A stretch of 64,000 nt of DNA from Phragmites australis (lineage: Eukaryota; Streptophyta; Magnoliopsida; Poales; Poaceae), in NCBI RefSeq assembly GCF_958298935.1, contig NC_084924.1, positions 9,920,001 through 9,984,000 of the forward strand, in the 5' to 3' direction. The translations under genes and the position numbers were made by a program. Below, one piece after another: positions 21,076 to 33,456 of the stretch (positions are counted from its first letter, which is position 1; every line of letters begins with the position of its first letter). The notes under the pieces were generated by a model that was not told where the DNA came from, made no database searches, and saw only the letters and a list, made by a program, of their open reading frames with translations.

Positions 21076-22161
21076 GAACACACATGAACAGATACAACAC
21101 ATGGTGGAGCCTTCTAGCTCATGCCACACCGGTTGTCTGCGGTGGTGGCTGCGGATCCCACGCCCTGGGTGAGGGATTGCGAGGGGATGCCCTGGGGGAG
21201 CAGAAGATGTGTTGCTCCGGGGCATGGCTCAAGGTAGAGGACGTGAAGAAGGATGACGACGCTCAGTGTTTCTTCGCTGGGTAGCCTCTGAGGATGAGGT
21301 CGTCGGCGCTGCGTGTGTTGGCGAGTGGCCTGAGTCATCATTGGGCTGCTAATAGGGGAAGTGCCCTTCTTGAGATATTTGGGTGGGGTTGGGAGTTAGG
21401 AGCACGATGGGGAGGCAATGGTGGAGAAGGCAAGAGAGAGTGGGAGAGAGATGGCAGAGAAACTAGAGAAAGAGGTCGATGGGGATTCCTTTTGCTGGAG
21501 TTGTAGCAGAGGATAAGAAGTTGAGGAGGAAGAGATGGTCGTAGTAGAGCAACGTGTCACATTGATCAGCCACGATTGAGATGTCCATCGAGCCGAGGTG
21601 GAGGCGCCTGATTTTTCGATTGGTACCAGACATCCTCGTTATAGCATTTTCGTTAAAAATTACAAAAGTATGTGTTCATTCTATCCACCAGTCGATAAGT
21701 TTAGTTTAAAATTTTTAAAAAATATTGTATTTCAATGCTCTCAACCTTCAAAATACTATTGAAATAATAATGAAAAATTCTGATTATTTTTATGTCTAGA
21801 AAATTCTATCATCTAACGCTCCACAAAATTTTAACTTAAATAATTATTTGTACAATGAGAATAAAATATATAAATTTCTGTTTGATGATAGCTTTGGAAT
21901 GAGATTTTTTTTTTATGATTTTTAAACTTATCATCCGATCAAAAGGTAATTTTTACTTCTTGCTCACTGAACGGGCAAGAAACACCTATTTTTATAAATT
22001 ATCAAAATGGCCGCATAATTTTGCAATATTTCAAATTAAAAATTATACAAATAGAAAAATTCCGAACAAAGAGGCAACCTGCACAGGGCAGTGAGCTGAC
22101 AACAAACCACAACGTTTCTGGACCAGCCCAAGCTGCCGTGTGTAGGAGGCCTATTGGCCAA
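21076..22161. other. Unassigned G-rich then AT-rich DNA
   Basis: From 21100 to 21540 the plus strand is G/A-rich with chance frames. From 21640 on it is AT-rich. No conserved protein or boundary was recognised. The last ten bases (22152-22161, TATTGGCCAA) are the left target duplication of MULE4. Confidence 0.4.
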
Positions 22162-23185
22162 GAGTTTTTTTTTATTTTTATACTTTCTAACATTAATATT
22201 TAAATAAATGGACTCTCGATAAAAAAAATTACAAATATAGATGCTGCCACCCTCTGGATCTATATGAACAGTGTTTCGTTGAAACTACTATTCACAGTAA
22301 TATTTCCCCTCCTATCTTTTTTATATAAAATTGTGATCTTCTGTTATTCTAAAAATCCAAAAACAATTTATATGTGTTTCATAATTCATGTGCAACTCAT
22401 TTTAATTGGATTTACCTAAAAAGCATGTGTATAATTTAAACTAAAATTCTCCAAAAAAGACTACTTTTATAACTTTTAACAATTGTTAGGACCTCAAATA
22501 AATTTTCAAAATCTGAGAAAATTCACTAATATCCATCTTATGTGATGGAATAATTTCTAAAATTATTTATATCCCTAAGATTTATGGTGAAAAAGTGAGT
22601 TCCTTTGTAATGCTCTATTCACATGAAATGATAAAAAATACATATAAATAGAGCATTACAAAGGAACTCATTTTTTCACCATATATACTAGGGCTGAAAA
22701 TAAGTTTAGAAATTAGTCCATCACATAATATGAATATTAATGAATTTTCTCAAGTTTTGGAAATTTATTTGAGGCACTAACAATTGTTAAAAGTTATAAA
22801 AGTAGTCATTTTTGGAGAATTTTAGTTTAAATTATACACATGCTTTTTAGGTGAATCCAATTAAAATGGGTTGCACATGAATTATGAAACACGTGTAAAT
22901 TTTTTAGGATTTTTAGAGCAACAAAAGACCACAATTTTATATAAAAAAGATGGTAGAGGAAATATTACTGTGAATAGTTATTTCAATGAAACACTTTTCA
23001 TACGCACCGTTGCACAGAGGGCTGTTAGCACCATCACTTCGCGTCGGATTACTTACCGCTCTCTGAGAGGACGGTAAGAGCCTAACCACTTATTCAGAGA
23101 GTAGTAGGCATCTATATTTGTAAATTTTTTTTATCAAAAATCTATTTATTTAAATATTAATTTAGAAAATATATTAAAAAATTTC
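22162..23185. mobile_element. MULE4: short palindromic MULE, 10-bp TSD
   Basis: The left end GAGTTTTTTTTTATTTTTAT and right end (inverse) GAAATTTTTTAATATATTTT open about 95-bp TIRs. These share CATTAATATTTAAATAAAT and the CCGTCCTCTCAGAGAGCGG block with MULE1 and MULE3. Flanks are TATTGGCCAA (22152-22161) and TATTCGCCAA (23186-23195), a 10-bp duplication with one mismatch. The 1024-bp element has no ORF, and most of its interior is one large hairpin. Confidence 0.85.
22259..23003. repeat. Long inverted repeat (hairpin) in MULE4
   Basis: Two arms of about 350-370 bp face each other around a spacer of roughly 30 bp at 22626-22655. The innermost arms read GAGTTCCTTTGTAATGCTCTA and its inverse. 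The outermost read GAACAGTGTTTCGTTGAAA and the inverse of TTTCAATGAAACACTTTTC. By eye the arms are about 90% identical. A transcript across it would fold into a long double-stranded RNA. Confidence 0.9.
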
Positions 23186-23195
23186 TATTCGCCAA

Positions 23196-23474
23196 CGCGG
23201 TGGTTCGTTGTGTGCAATGCAGTGGTTTGGTCGAGACCAAGGGCGAGCAGAAGACGATGATCGCCCACCCCCTCCCACTTCCAACCAACCCAAATCGACC
23301 CATCAAAGGAAAGTGCTGCAGCCCACTAAACGCCTCCTGAAAGCCCACCTTGGGCGGCACCTTCGTCAACCTCTCGTCAGAACCAGTTCTGCTACGCGCC
23401 TCAAGCACCCGCCGCCTCCACTGTCACAGCCGGGGCGACCACCATTGCAGAAGTTCCGATAACAAGTTTGGTGT
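23196..23474. other. Unassigned DNA between MULE4 and a gypsy LTR
   Basis: Proline-rich chance frames are present, but no recognisable gene. Part may belong to the LTR that ends at 23769, whose start could not be fixed. Confidence 0.35.
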
Positions 23475-23769
23475 GTCAGGAGGAGACCGACCGAACAATG
23501 GCTGGGCGGGAAGAAAGGCGTCCAGGTGATCTGGTTGTGCAGGACCATGGGTGAGCAAGTAGTTTAGTGCGTGAGTGACAAGTGTGCCCGAGTGGCCAGT
23601 GTTGGAGGGAGAGGCTACTTAAGGCTCTGTACTGTGTGGAGTGGAAGACAAGAAAGAACTAAGAACATAATGATGAACTGAGGAGGAATGACAATCTGAT
23701 AGCGTTCCTTCCTTTCGGAAATCTCTTCTCCCTCTCTACGATTCTTTGGCTCTCTTGTGGTTTGTTACA
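23475..23769 (+). repeat. 5' LTR end of a Ty3/gypsy element
   Basis: The right boundary is clear: ...GTTTGTTACA ends at 23769, followed by TC and a primer site. The left boundary (a TGTCAGGAGG at about 23475 is one candidate) is a guess, since no matching 3' LTR is present in the window. Confidence 0.45.
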
Positions 23770-23771
23770 TC

Positions 23772-23783
23772 TGGTACCAGAGT
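23772..23783 (+). other. Primer-binding site
   Basis: TGGTACCAGAGT sits two bases after the LTR end and differs from the initiator-Met tRNA complement TGGTATCAGAGC at two positions. Confidence 0.75.
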
Positions 23784-23786
23784 CAG

Positions 23787-25160
23787 ATGCGCTCCACCTA
23801 TTCGACGCAAAGCCTCATCCGGATCAGTGACCTGGCGACGTCCAAGTCTGACGAGGAGAATCCCTACCTCAAGCCCCGGTACCGACTGGAGCAGACCGTG
23901 AAGATCATGGTGTTCGAGAACTAGTTCGCTGACTTCCTCAAGCAGTACACCGAAGATCGCGCAAAGGCGGAGGCGGATCACATGAAGGCAGAGCGGATCA
24001 GCAAGAACAAAGGCAAACACAGGAGATGCTGCGGAAAACCATGGAGGCATGGAAGCCAGTGAGGAAGCGCGTGGAAGAGCTTCATCAGACGGTGGATCAT
24101 CTCCATCATGATCTGAAGCATCTTCAGCAACATCCTCGTTTGACGGCGCATGAGCGGGAGCGCGCTTACTCCGGAGCACCTCGGTACGCACACTGGATCC
24201 TGAGCGGATTCACTGATGGGGCCGCCACCACTAGAGGCGCGACCCGGGCCTGATGACCACCGCATGGATTCTGATCACCAGGGGCAGGCATATGGGTTAG
24301 TCATGACCCAATTGCCCACCCTGGTCGCAGGTATGTCCAGTTTGCGACCTGGCTTCTTCTCTATTAATTGTTCTGATTACATGTCTCTGAATTTTCAAAC
24401 ATCAGTTCATCATCTGAGATGAATAACCATGGCTTAAAACTTGAATTTCCAAGTTTTGACGGCGAGAGTCCTCAATACCGGAAGAGACGCTGTGAAGATT
24501 ATTTTGAAGTTTGTGCGATGCAACCACCGATTTGGACGAGGATCTCTACCTATCATTTCACCGGGCATGCAGCAATATGGCTTCAAGCTCAGATTGAATT
24601 CACTTCTTGGGATAATCTGTGTGCCTGGGTACTCAATCGATTTGGTCGGGATCAGTATCAAGACCTGATTCGTCACCTTTTTGAGGTAAAGCAGACCAGC
24701 TCAGTTCAAGAGTACATGGTTCGATTTGAGTCGTTGACGTACCAAATTCTAGCACATAATCCTTCATATGACCCGGTTTTCTTCATTACTCGATTCATGG
24801 ATTGCCTGAGGGAGGACGTACGAGTTTAGATCATTCTGCATCGGCCTAAGGATCTGGACTCAGCATACTCATCGGCCACATTACAAGAAGTGTACAAGGT
24901 GTGGCAAAATCAAGGTTGGAGAAGTCTGACCATGCCATGGGTTCAAGAACGTCAATGTGTGTACAAGCTCAACCACCTGTGCTCATGCCTCGTTCCTCGA
25001 GTGAAAACGTTGCTGCTGACCGGAGGGGTGTAGAAGGAGCAAGAGCTATAGAAAGGAGAACGCCGGAGGATAAGTTGTCAGCACTGGGACCATACCGACG
25101 AGCGAGAGGTGTGCGTTTTAAGTGTGGTGAGTGTTGGGGATAGAATCACAGATGTGCATC
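23787..25160 (+). pseudogene. gag of a chromovirus-like gypsy element
   Basis: ATG 23787 starts MRSTYSTQSLIRISDLATSK, and a TAG near 23922 breaks it. The capsid core is intact at 24419-24829: KLEFPSFDGESPQYRKRRC, FTGHAAIWLQAQ and VRFESLTYQILAH, typical of Reina-like chromovirus Gag. A stop ends it at 24829. Near 25112-25157 a zinc-knuckle-like RFKCGECWG..HRC remains, with its first Cys replaced by Arg and a stop inside. Gag would form the virus-like particle of the element. Confidence 0.7.
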
Positions 25161-25170
25161 CACGATGTAG

Positions 25171-26720
25171 TTGCATGTAGTAGAAGAACTGTTGGCGATG
25201 TTGCAGGATCAGGAACAAGAACAACATGTCTGTCTAGAAGAAGATTCAGAAGATGAAACTTTGATGTGTATCTCCAAAATGGCCATGGCTGGCATAGAGG
25301 GACCCAGAACAGTAAGGTTGTGGGGTATGATCGACAATCAGGAAGTTCTGATCCTAGGAAGTTCCCATAGCTTCATCAGTTCAGATACTGCATCAAGGTT
25401 GAACAAAATCAAGACCCATATACTTCCTTCCACAGTGAGGATTACAGATGGTGGTGTTTTAGTCTGTGATGCTCAACTCACTACATGCCCATGGTGGGTG
25501 CAAGGATACAGTTTCAGGACTGATTTCAGAATACTGAAATTGGGCTGCTATGATATCATACTTGGCATGGATTGGCTGGAGGCCAATAGTCCTATGGTTC
25601 ATGAGTGGGAAAAGAAGAGGATTTCATTTGAGCATGAGGATAAGATGATGCCACTGCAAGGAGTGGTACCAAAGCTCACAGAATGCACCAGCCTGTCGGC
25701 AGTTCAACTCAGGAAGCTGTTAGCACAGAATGGAGTCCAACACCTGGTGCACCATTGTGAGACTCCACAAGAAAAAGAGGAAGACATACTTGAACCAATG
25801 CAGCAAGTGCTTCAGCAATTTGCAGAGATTTTTTAGGAGCCAACCAAATTATCACCACACAGGCCTTGTGATCACTCTATCCCTCTCATTGCTGGGACAA
25901 AGCCTGTCACAATTAGGCCATACAGATATACTCTAGAGCAAAAGACAAAATTGAGCAGCAAGTTAAGAGATGCTGCAGTCTGGATTGATCAGGCCAAGTG
26001 TGAGCCCCTTCTCTCCAATGCTGTTAGTCAAGAAAAAGGAAGGGACGTGGAGGTTTTGCATAGATTACAGATATATGAATGTCATTGCCGTTAACAACAA
26101 ATACCCACTCCCTATCATAGATGAACTACTTGATGATTTGTCAGGAGCAGCTTGGTTCACAAAGCTGGATTTAAAGGCTGGATAACACCAATTTAGGTTG
26201 CAAGAAGAAGATAAGAGAAAAACAGCCTTCCAAACCCACCATGGGCATTTTGAGTTTAGGGTGATACCATATGGACTATGCAATACTCCAGCTACCTTCC
26301 AAAATGCAATGAATGAAATCCTAGCTCCTCTTCTCGGGACGTATGTTTTGGTTTTCATAGATGACATACTCATATACAACCGCTCCTTTGAAGAACATGT
26401 GTCTCAAGTGAAGCAAATACTACAACTACTGCATGCTCAAGGCCTCAAGGTAAATAAATCCAAATATACTTTTGCATCACAACAAGTATCTTATCTTGGT
26501 CATGTTATATCTGCAAAAGGGGTAGCTCCAAGAGACAAAATCACCGAATTCCTAAACTGACTTGCACCCACATATGTGAAAGAACACATAAGTTTTTAGG
26601 CTTAGCTGGGTACTATAGGAAATTTGTGTAACATTGTGGTCTCATTAGTAAGCCATCACTTATCTCCTTAAGAAACAAGTTGTTTTTGTGTGGACTCCAT
26701 TAGCAGATGAAGCCATTTGT
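25171..26720 (+). pseudogene. Protease and reverse transcriptase of the same gypsy element
   Basis: Protease: VLILGSSHSFISS stands where D-S-G-S is expected, so the catalytic Asp is lost; DIILGMDWL follows. The first frame stops at 25836. RT: GLIRPSVSPFSPMLLVKKK, then FTKLDLKAG with a TAA right after it (26183-26185), then FRVIPYGLCNTPATFQNAMN and the catalytic VFIDDILIY (about 26350). YLGHVISAKGV marks the RT thumb. The remnant fades at GLAGYYRKFV and stops matching at about 26720, before RNase H. The order gag-PR-RT and the RT type fit a chromovirus, probably Reina-like. Confidence 0.8.
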
Positions 26721-27599
26721 AGCGAGCATGGCCTCATTAGGGCATGCATGTGAATTTAGTGATTAATGATAATATAGTCAATGGGACTAACATGTTTATC
26801 AAGTATATACTTTAATAGGTCTCATGGACGCAATACATGAAAAAGCTACAGAAGTCGAACTCAAGAAATGTGAGATCATGAGATGAAAAATTGATTCGAA
26901 TAATGAATTGGTAGAGCAAAGTGATTTAGTATAATGACATTAGAATGCTGTTCATGAGTTGTTAAGATATTGCTTGGATACGCTTATATAGTATAGATAG
27001 TTTGATGCGCTATTAGAAGTTGGGTATGCTTATGTTAGCGTGATGGTTTTGCTTAGAGTTTGCATGGTGTTGCGTGAACTGATCTTGAGTCAAGACGGGA
27101 AGGACTTGTGCTTGTACTCGTTTATTGTTTGATTCATGTGCAGGTATTGCTCGAAGACGAGCGTGGTTGAAGACGGGATTGGAACTAGGTTCAGAGAGAA
27201 ACTAAGGTTCTAGTGATGAAGATGTCATGCGGGATGTTTGAGCTAGAGAACAGTGTATGTGAATGCAAGGTTGCATGTATGCGACTAGGTGCATTGTGTA
27301 GAAGGGCAGACGCACACGAAGTCGTGGGCAACCAGATGGTGTGTTCGGATGATGGAGTCATTCGAGTACATGGCAAGGTCATGCTGCGGTCTGATTGGTT
27401 GGAGAGTCTAGTCCCATAATAAACCGCGTGCTAGTCAGAGTCGGACTTGAGCATGAGTTGGATTCGGTTATGAGTGAACGTGTTTTGGTATGGTTTTTGT
27501 CCGGGTAGGATACGGTCAGGTTTGTTTTCAAACCAAGGTCGGTTTGGAGGGTTATATATTGAGAGGGGTTTCTTGCAAACTTAGAGATTAAATCCACCC
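26721..27599. other. Unassigned, possibly an LTR fragment
   Basis: No gene is seen. The text has a TATA-like GGGTTATATATTGAG at about 27550, followed by pol sequence of a different gypsy element at about 27600. It could be an LTR piece of a further retrotransposon, but no TG...CA borders or duplications were found. Confidence 0.3.
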
Positions 27600-29040
27600 T
27601 TTCTGGATAAGATCAAGGTAGCTCAAAAGGATGATAAGGGCATGACCTGAATTCGAGAGAAAATGAAGGAAGGCAAGGACACATGTTTTTCTGAAGATAA
27701 TCAGGGTGTCCTATTGTTTGATAAGAGACTAGTTGTTCCGGAGGTTGAGGCACTTATGAAGAGGATTCTGGATGAAGCTCATGATTCTTTGTTGTCTATT
27801 CATACAGGAAGTGCCAATATGTACTAGGACCTCAAGCCAAGATTCTTTTGGACTCGCATGAAGCGAGAAATCGCTCGATATGTTATGAAGTATGATGTCT
27901 GCCAAAGAGTGAAGGCTAAGCATCTTAAGCCGGCCGGTACACTCCAACCTTTGCCTATTCCCTCCTGGAAGTGGGAGGAGCTCAAAATGAAATTCATTAT
28001 CGGATTGCCGAAGACCTCTCATGGATATGACTCAACTTGGGTCATTATTGATTGGTTGACAAAATCCGCTCATTTATTTCCTGTCAAGACCATGTATTCG
28101 GTCAAGCAATTTGCGGAGTTGTATCTCACTCGAATCGGTTTCCTTTATGGGATTTCAAAAAAAATTATCTCTGATCAAGGCACTCAGTTTACCTCACATT
28201 TCTAGAGGAGCTTTTATGAAGCTATGGAAACCAAGCTCTTCCATAGCACCGTCTACCACCCTTAAACCGATGGTTAAACCGAGAGGGTGAATTAGGTTCT
28301 AGAAGACATGTTGTGAGCTTGTGCTCTCATATATGGAAAGAAGTGGAAAATTTTCTTGCCATTCACCGAGTTCTCCTACAATAACAGTTATCAATCAAGC
28401 ATTAAAATATCACCATTTGAAGCTCTCTATGGTCAAAGATGCTGAACGCCATGAAATAGGTCCAAATCTGGTGAAAGGACTTTTCTAGGCCTGGATTTGG
28501 TCAATGAGGCAGAAGAGCATGTTCTGAGTATTCAGAAGTGTCTTCTCACAACTCAGTCCCGATAGAAGAGCTATGAGGATTGCCGCTAATGAGAACTCGT
28601 GTTTGATATGGGGACTTTGTCGATGTCAAGGTTTCTCCTCTCAAAGGAGTTCAACGCTTTCAAGTCAGAGGGAAGCTAGCACCCCAATATGTGGTACCAT
28701 TTCAAATCATTGCTCGGCGTGGAGAGGTGGCCTATCAGTTGGACTTGCATCCGTTCCTCTCTGCCGTTCACAATGTGTTCCATGTCTCACAATTAAAGAA
28801 ATACCTTCAAGTTCCAACCGAGGTCATTGATGTTGCAAATTAAAAATTGCAACCGGATCTCTCATATTGGGAGCGACCAATTTGAATCTTGGATGAAACG
28901 GAATGCAAGACTCTATGACATTCCATTAAGTTCATCAAGATCTAATGGAGCAATCACATCGAAGATGAAGTAACTTGGGAGCGTGAGGATAAAATCCACT
29001 CTAAATATCTTGAACTTTTTGAAAACTTGTGAATATCGTT
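27600..29040 (+). pseudogene. Integrase and chromodomain remnant of a chromovirus (Tekay/Del-like)
   Basis: The zinc-binding HHCC region is recognisable around ILDEAHDSLLSIHTGSA and YDVCQRVKAKHLKPAG (27760-27940). The catalytic core has KFIIGLPKTSHGYDS, where the expected first Asp region reads MK, then IISDQGTQFTSHF with a stop after it (28203). TERVN near 28278 marks the Glu region, broken by stops on both sides. Downstream come VFHVSQLKK-like text and the chromodomain (WSNHIEDEVTWERED-like, about 28950-28985), ending at 29031. At least ten stops and frameshifts are present. It belongs with the LTR at 29422. Confidence 0.75.
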
Positions 29041-29407
29041 GTAATTTTGCATATTGGAGCATCTCACATGTCTGTATTCATCACCATGTTGAATAGAAAG
29101 TTTGTTCCTAAGGGATTGCACTTAGAAACCTTTTAAATCGGGAGAACATACTCCTAGCGGTCTGACTGCCAGAGGCGTTTAGAACCCAAAAACTCTCTGT
29201 ATAGATTTTGGTCTAACCGCTGTTTTCGCGGTCTGACCGATCCTAGTTGCGGTCTAATTGTCAGCTCTTGTGAAGGTACAATAGTTGTCTTTTCATTCCG
29301 TCGATGAATTTCGACGAGGTTCATTTCAATTTATGGAAAAATCTTTCCCACTCCACCATCGTCACCTTCTCCCTTAGTTTGTCAAATCTCGGGACAAGAT
29401 TCTTTTT

Positions 29408-29419
29408 AAAGGGGGGAGG
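29408..29419 (+). other. Polypurine tract
   Basis: AAAGGGGGGAGG lies immediately upstream of the TGTCACATCCC start of the 3' LTR. It is the expected plus-strand primer for reverse transcription. Confidence 0.85.
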
Positions 29420-29421
29420 TT

Positions 29422-32128
29422 TGTCACATCCCAAAAAGCTAATTACAGGATTAAGCATGCATAATCATCATGGCGGTATGTTTTATGCGATTAGTTATTA
29501 TTTTGGATATTTCGGGAGTGAAAATAGTATAGGAAGAGATAGGAAGATCCTAAATACCTTGGAGAAAAGAACAAAAGAAAGAAGAACGAAAAGAGGAGGA
29601 AGTTAGAATAAAGTTCAGCAAAAACCCTTCTCGCGGTCTGACTGGGCTCAACCGTGGTCTAACCGTTAGGTGGACAACCACGTAGGCTTGCCATGTGGGC
29701 TTCCCGCGGTCTGACCGACCCTTCTTGCAGTCTGACCGCTAGCGCATAGAGGCTCCCTTAAGTAGTTGATCCCCTCTCTCGCTCTTTCCCTCTCTCTCAT
29801 TTTCCCCTCTCTCTCCCTCTCATTCACTCTCTCACTCCAACAAACCCTAGAGAGAGAGAGAGCTCTAAATCGATGTGTTGATGGCCGAAGATCGAAGGTG
29901 AAGACTTCCATGAGCTTTCCGAAGGACTTCCTCGAGCTTCTTCCCCTTTCCTCCCGACCAGAAGGGTTTCCTCACCGTTTCTTCCCCCACAATCTCATTC
30001 ACCATCCGGGAGTCCAATCGGTGGATCGAAACTTCCCCGAAGGATTTTGATCCAATACAAAGTTCCTCTACGCCAAGATAAACATCCTCCTACTATTTTC
30101 CCGTTGTTTCCTAGCACTAGGCAATCACCGTTTCGATTTTCATTGTGAAATCCCTGCCCCTCGGTGGTCTTACCGCTAAGCCCCTAAACTCTCTGCACGC
30201 TCGCGGTCTAACCGCTACTTGCACGTCGATCTGACCGCCAGCTCTTCAAGGCTTTATGCACTTAGGTCATCTTATCTGGGGTTTCAAACTTCGAAACCCT
30301 AATCATTTAGCAATCTTTACAAATATTTTCGAAACACGACGCTTTATTATTATCCAAGCATGCATCATTTGCACACTTTTTCCATCGTTCATTTGCTTAT
30401 GCAATGCATTCTTATTCGTTTAGAGAGCGTTGCGTTGACGGTCCAAGCGAGTGAAGGCAACGCCAATCTTCCTGAGTTCTAGGAGTGTTACGTCAGTAGT
30501 TTCAGTCAAACACCAGAGCAGCAAGGTAAGCATCTAAGCATATTGCACATTCGTTTGAATTAAATAGAGTCTAAATTGATAAGTTATTGCTTATGTACCT
30601 TTGCATGGTTAACGAGTCGATGTCAGGTTTATATAGGTAGAACCTATATTGAATTGCATTATCTCTATCTTGAGTTATTGATTATCCATATCTTTGTAGC
30701 TCTGTTAAACTTGTCTATGTCTAACTTAAGAGTTACTCGAAATGCTTAGCAATGCATAGATTCCCGGTAGAAGTCGAGCGATGATTGTTCATGAGCTTAT
30801 GGCTTACTTATTGTTTACAAATGCAATGATAATGATGTGGGTTGTATGAGTTGTGAATATGAAGCGAGTTGTGGGTGGTGCTAGGGGTATCTTTTTCACT
30901 GGTGGAGTTCATCAATGTAGTTCAGGAGAGGAACCAGGATGCTATAGATCACTTGCATCGTTTAAGCACTGTCCTTTGTTGTAGTTGGCTTTAGCACTTT
31001 TCGTACTAACCATATGCTGATCTAATGGTAAGACAAGCCGATTACCATACGCCGTGTCGACGCTTTCCGCACATCCTTATGGCGCGTAAGAGAAAAAAAA
31101 AAGAAAAGGAGAAGCAAGGTGGCAGGGAGCCAGAGGTGTCTGGGACATGCTCGCAGTAACCCCGGTGCCATAGGGGTATGTGCAAGTGGATAGCTCCGGG
31201 TATGAGAAAGGTTGACACGAGTGTCCCCTTGTTTGAGCCTATGTGGCCACTCAAGCTGAATGATTTTTGAGTCGTGTGAGTAAAGTTGTACCCCCTACTG
31301 GGTGTAAGAACAATTTGAATTGCTACACTTTCGAACGTGAGGATGCTTTTGTCAATTTGCAGTAGTCGTAGAGTCGCGAATGTGGGATGTATGGTATGGT
31401 TGGATGGGATGAGTTTGAGATGGTTCGATTTACAGCTATGTTCTTGAGATGGTTCTATTTATGTTTATATACAAGTCAAGAGTTACAGAGTAGAAAAGTA
31501 TATGTGCTCACATATAGGTGTTTAGGTTGCTTACGCATGTGAATTTACTTAACCTTGTGGCTTATTTCTTGCTAATGACTCAATGCATAAACCTCGAAGT
31601 TGGGTTATTTATATGTATTCATTATAGATTAAGTTTTGCGAGTACCTTCGTATTCACGCTGCTCTTTCAGGTTCTACCGGTGAGAAGGAGTTAGTGTTTG
31701 GCTACTTCACGTTAGCCGATGTAGGTGACGGAAATGAGTAGTGCAAACTACTCGTGGGGCGAGGCTTTTGGATGGAGCCTAAGGGCATATGGCTTCTCCT
31801 AGCTTTTGTTGGTTCGTAGGTGTTCATCTTCTGCTGCGTAGTTTCTAGTTTTGGTTAGGAGGTGAACAATTCTTTATCCTCCTAGCCTCCTTATGTTGTA
31901 AATTGTGTAAATGATTAAATGCTTGAGAACTTGTAATATAATTTAATTACTCGTTCTTTCTTAAGATTTGTTGTGATGTTATATGTTAGAAAGGCACGTG
32001 TTCCGATCTTGGACACAAAACACGTGTTAGGACTATCAGGATGGTATTCCGGTTAATCATCGTGGTCGTGATTAAGCAAATGATCATCCTGATGATTGAT
32101 TAAAATATTATTTGGATGTTTCCTCACA
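29422..32128 (+). repeat. 3' LTR (2707 bp) of the chromovirus remnant
   Basis: It starts TGTCACATCCCAAAAAG after the polypurine tract and ends GTTTCCTCACA at 32128. The end region (ATTATTTGGATG before the terminal CACA) is of a type common in grass chromoviruses. About six CGGTCTGACCG-like near-palindromes occur in its first 850 bp, and others just upstream of it. A poly-T/CT-rich stretch at 29770-29850 suggests the promoter or leader. The 5' LTR is not in the window, so a target duplication cannot be tested. Confidence 0.75.
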
Positions 32129-32790
32129 GTAGCATTGAGCAGTTGCGGGCCCAAGATTTATAACTTGGGAGTACATACTATATTAATACATTATATATAG
32201 CTAATTTTTTTCTAATAGCCATAAATATTAAACCTCAATCTGCAATGAACCATAGACCCCAGTGGAACATCACTAACCGTGGCCACAAGTTTTCACAAAA
32301 CTTACTCCAAAGTAACACGCAAACCCCACTCAAAATTTGGAAATAGTGAAAGCCAAAAACGCAACCAAAAGTTCAATGTTAGAGATCACACCAAAAAAAA
32401 AGGGTTAATGTGAGGGGTTCTCACGGAACTACGGGCCATGTCCGAGGCCGCCATCATTGAAGAGGGAGTTGAAGCCATCGCAGTCACTAGTGCCATCTCG
32501 GTCAAGGATGAGCTCAACCAGCTACGCCCGCACTGCCCTGCCATGCTAGCATTCGGAGGCTCGCGTTGCCACTACCACATTCCATCTTGACTCTTGCCAC
32601 GGGCGTGCATCAACCGATTGGGCCAGTGGCGAGTGGTGACACATAGGTTGAGTGGTGGACTAGTGACTAGTGACTGGTGGAGTTTTGGATGTTAGTTCGA
32701 CTGCTCAAGTCATTTAGGCTGGTCGTGGCCATGTCTTGGACTTAACCACTTGGGGTATTAGGCTTGTTATCAACTGGAGGTTGCATAATA

Positions 32791-32846
<56 letters not shown>

Positions 32847-33456
32847 CACACACTATTTTTTGGTATACATATGTACACCTATATCTCTTGCTAGGCCCTC
32901 CACTAGCATTGAGGGGATCTCATCGAGAAGAGGAGAAACAAGAGCGGAGCGCATGTGTCATGACCCGGCGTAGCGGGAGAATGGAAGGCCCAGATACATG
33001 GATACCCCTTCGCTCACATCGGACGTTCCAGCGTTGCTTTGCTTTATTTTTGTTCGGTAAACTGTACTTAGTTTTGGTTAATCATCAGCATTAGTTGTTA
33101 AACTTGGCTTAGCCTTAAGCAAACTGAGTTGTAATCTGGGCATGTGTAGATATAAGTTGTTGTGTATGGAATCTGGATGTACGTCATTTTTGCTACTGAG
33201 TTGTAATAGATCAGGAATGGAGAGAGAACCCGTGGCTCTTCTCCATCTCCCTATCTAAATTCCACCAGATTACCCAAATTACTCTCTCCGATTTCTTCAA
33301 TTTCCTTTTGGTTCTTCGATTTCGATTCGATTGTGACAGCACGGATGGGATTCACGTGTTTGCAGAGGATTAGCTCATCGGAAGGAAGAGGCTAGGGATT
33401 GGGAGGCTCCGTAGGGTGGTGGCCCCCAGTGGTCGGGAAGGAGGAAGGTGAAGTAT
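32129..33456. other. Unassigned DNA left of MULE3
   Basis: No gene is seen. It contains the (AT)n microsatellite at 32793-32845 and CT-rich text at 33230-33330. The final ten bases (33447-33456, GGTGAAGTAT) are the left target duplication of MULE3. Confidence 0.5.
32793..32845. repeat. (AT)n microsatellite
   Basis: An uninterrupted alternation of A and T over about 53 bp. This is likely to be length-variable and may extrude as a cruciform. Confidence 0.95.

Noticed and set aside
20385..21645. Possible TIR transposon with GTGTCTGGATGTCC and the inverse of CCAGACATCC
   Set aside because: The two ends align only over short, shifted blocks and no target duplication was found.
26719..32133. GTAGC at 26719 and after the LTR at 32129 as a target duplication of the chromovirus
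   Set aside because: The sequence after the left GTAGC does not start with the LTR terminus TGTCACATCC, so the match is probably chance.
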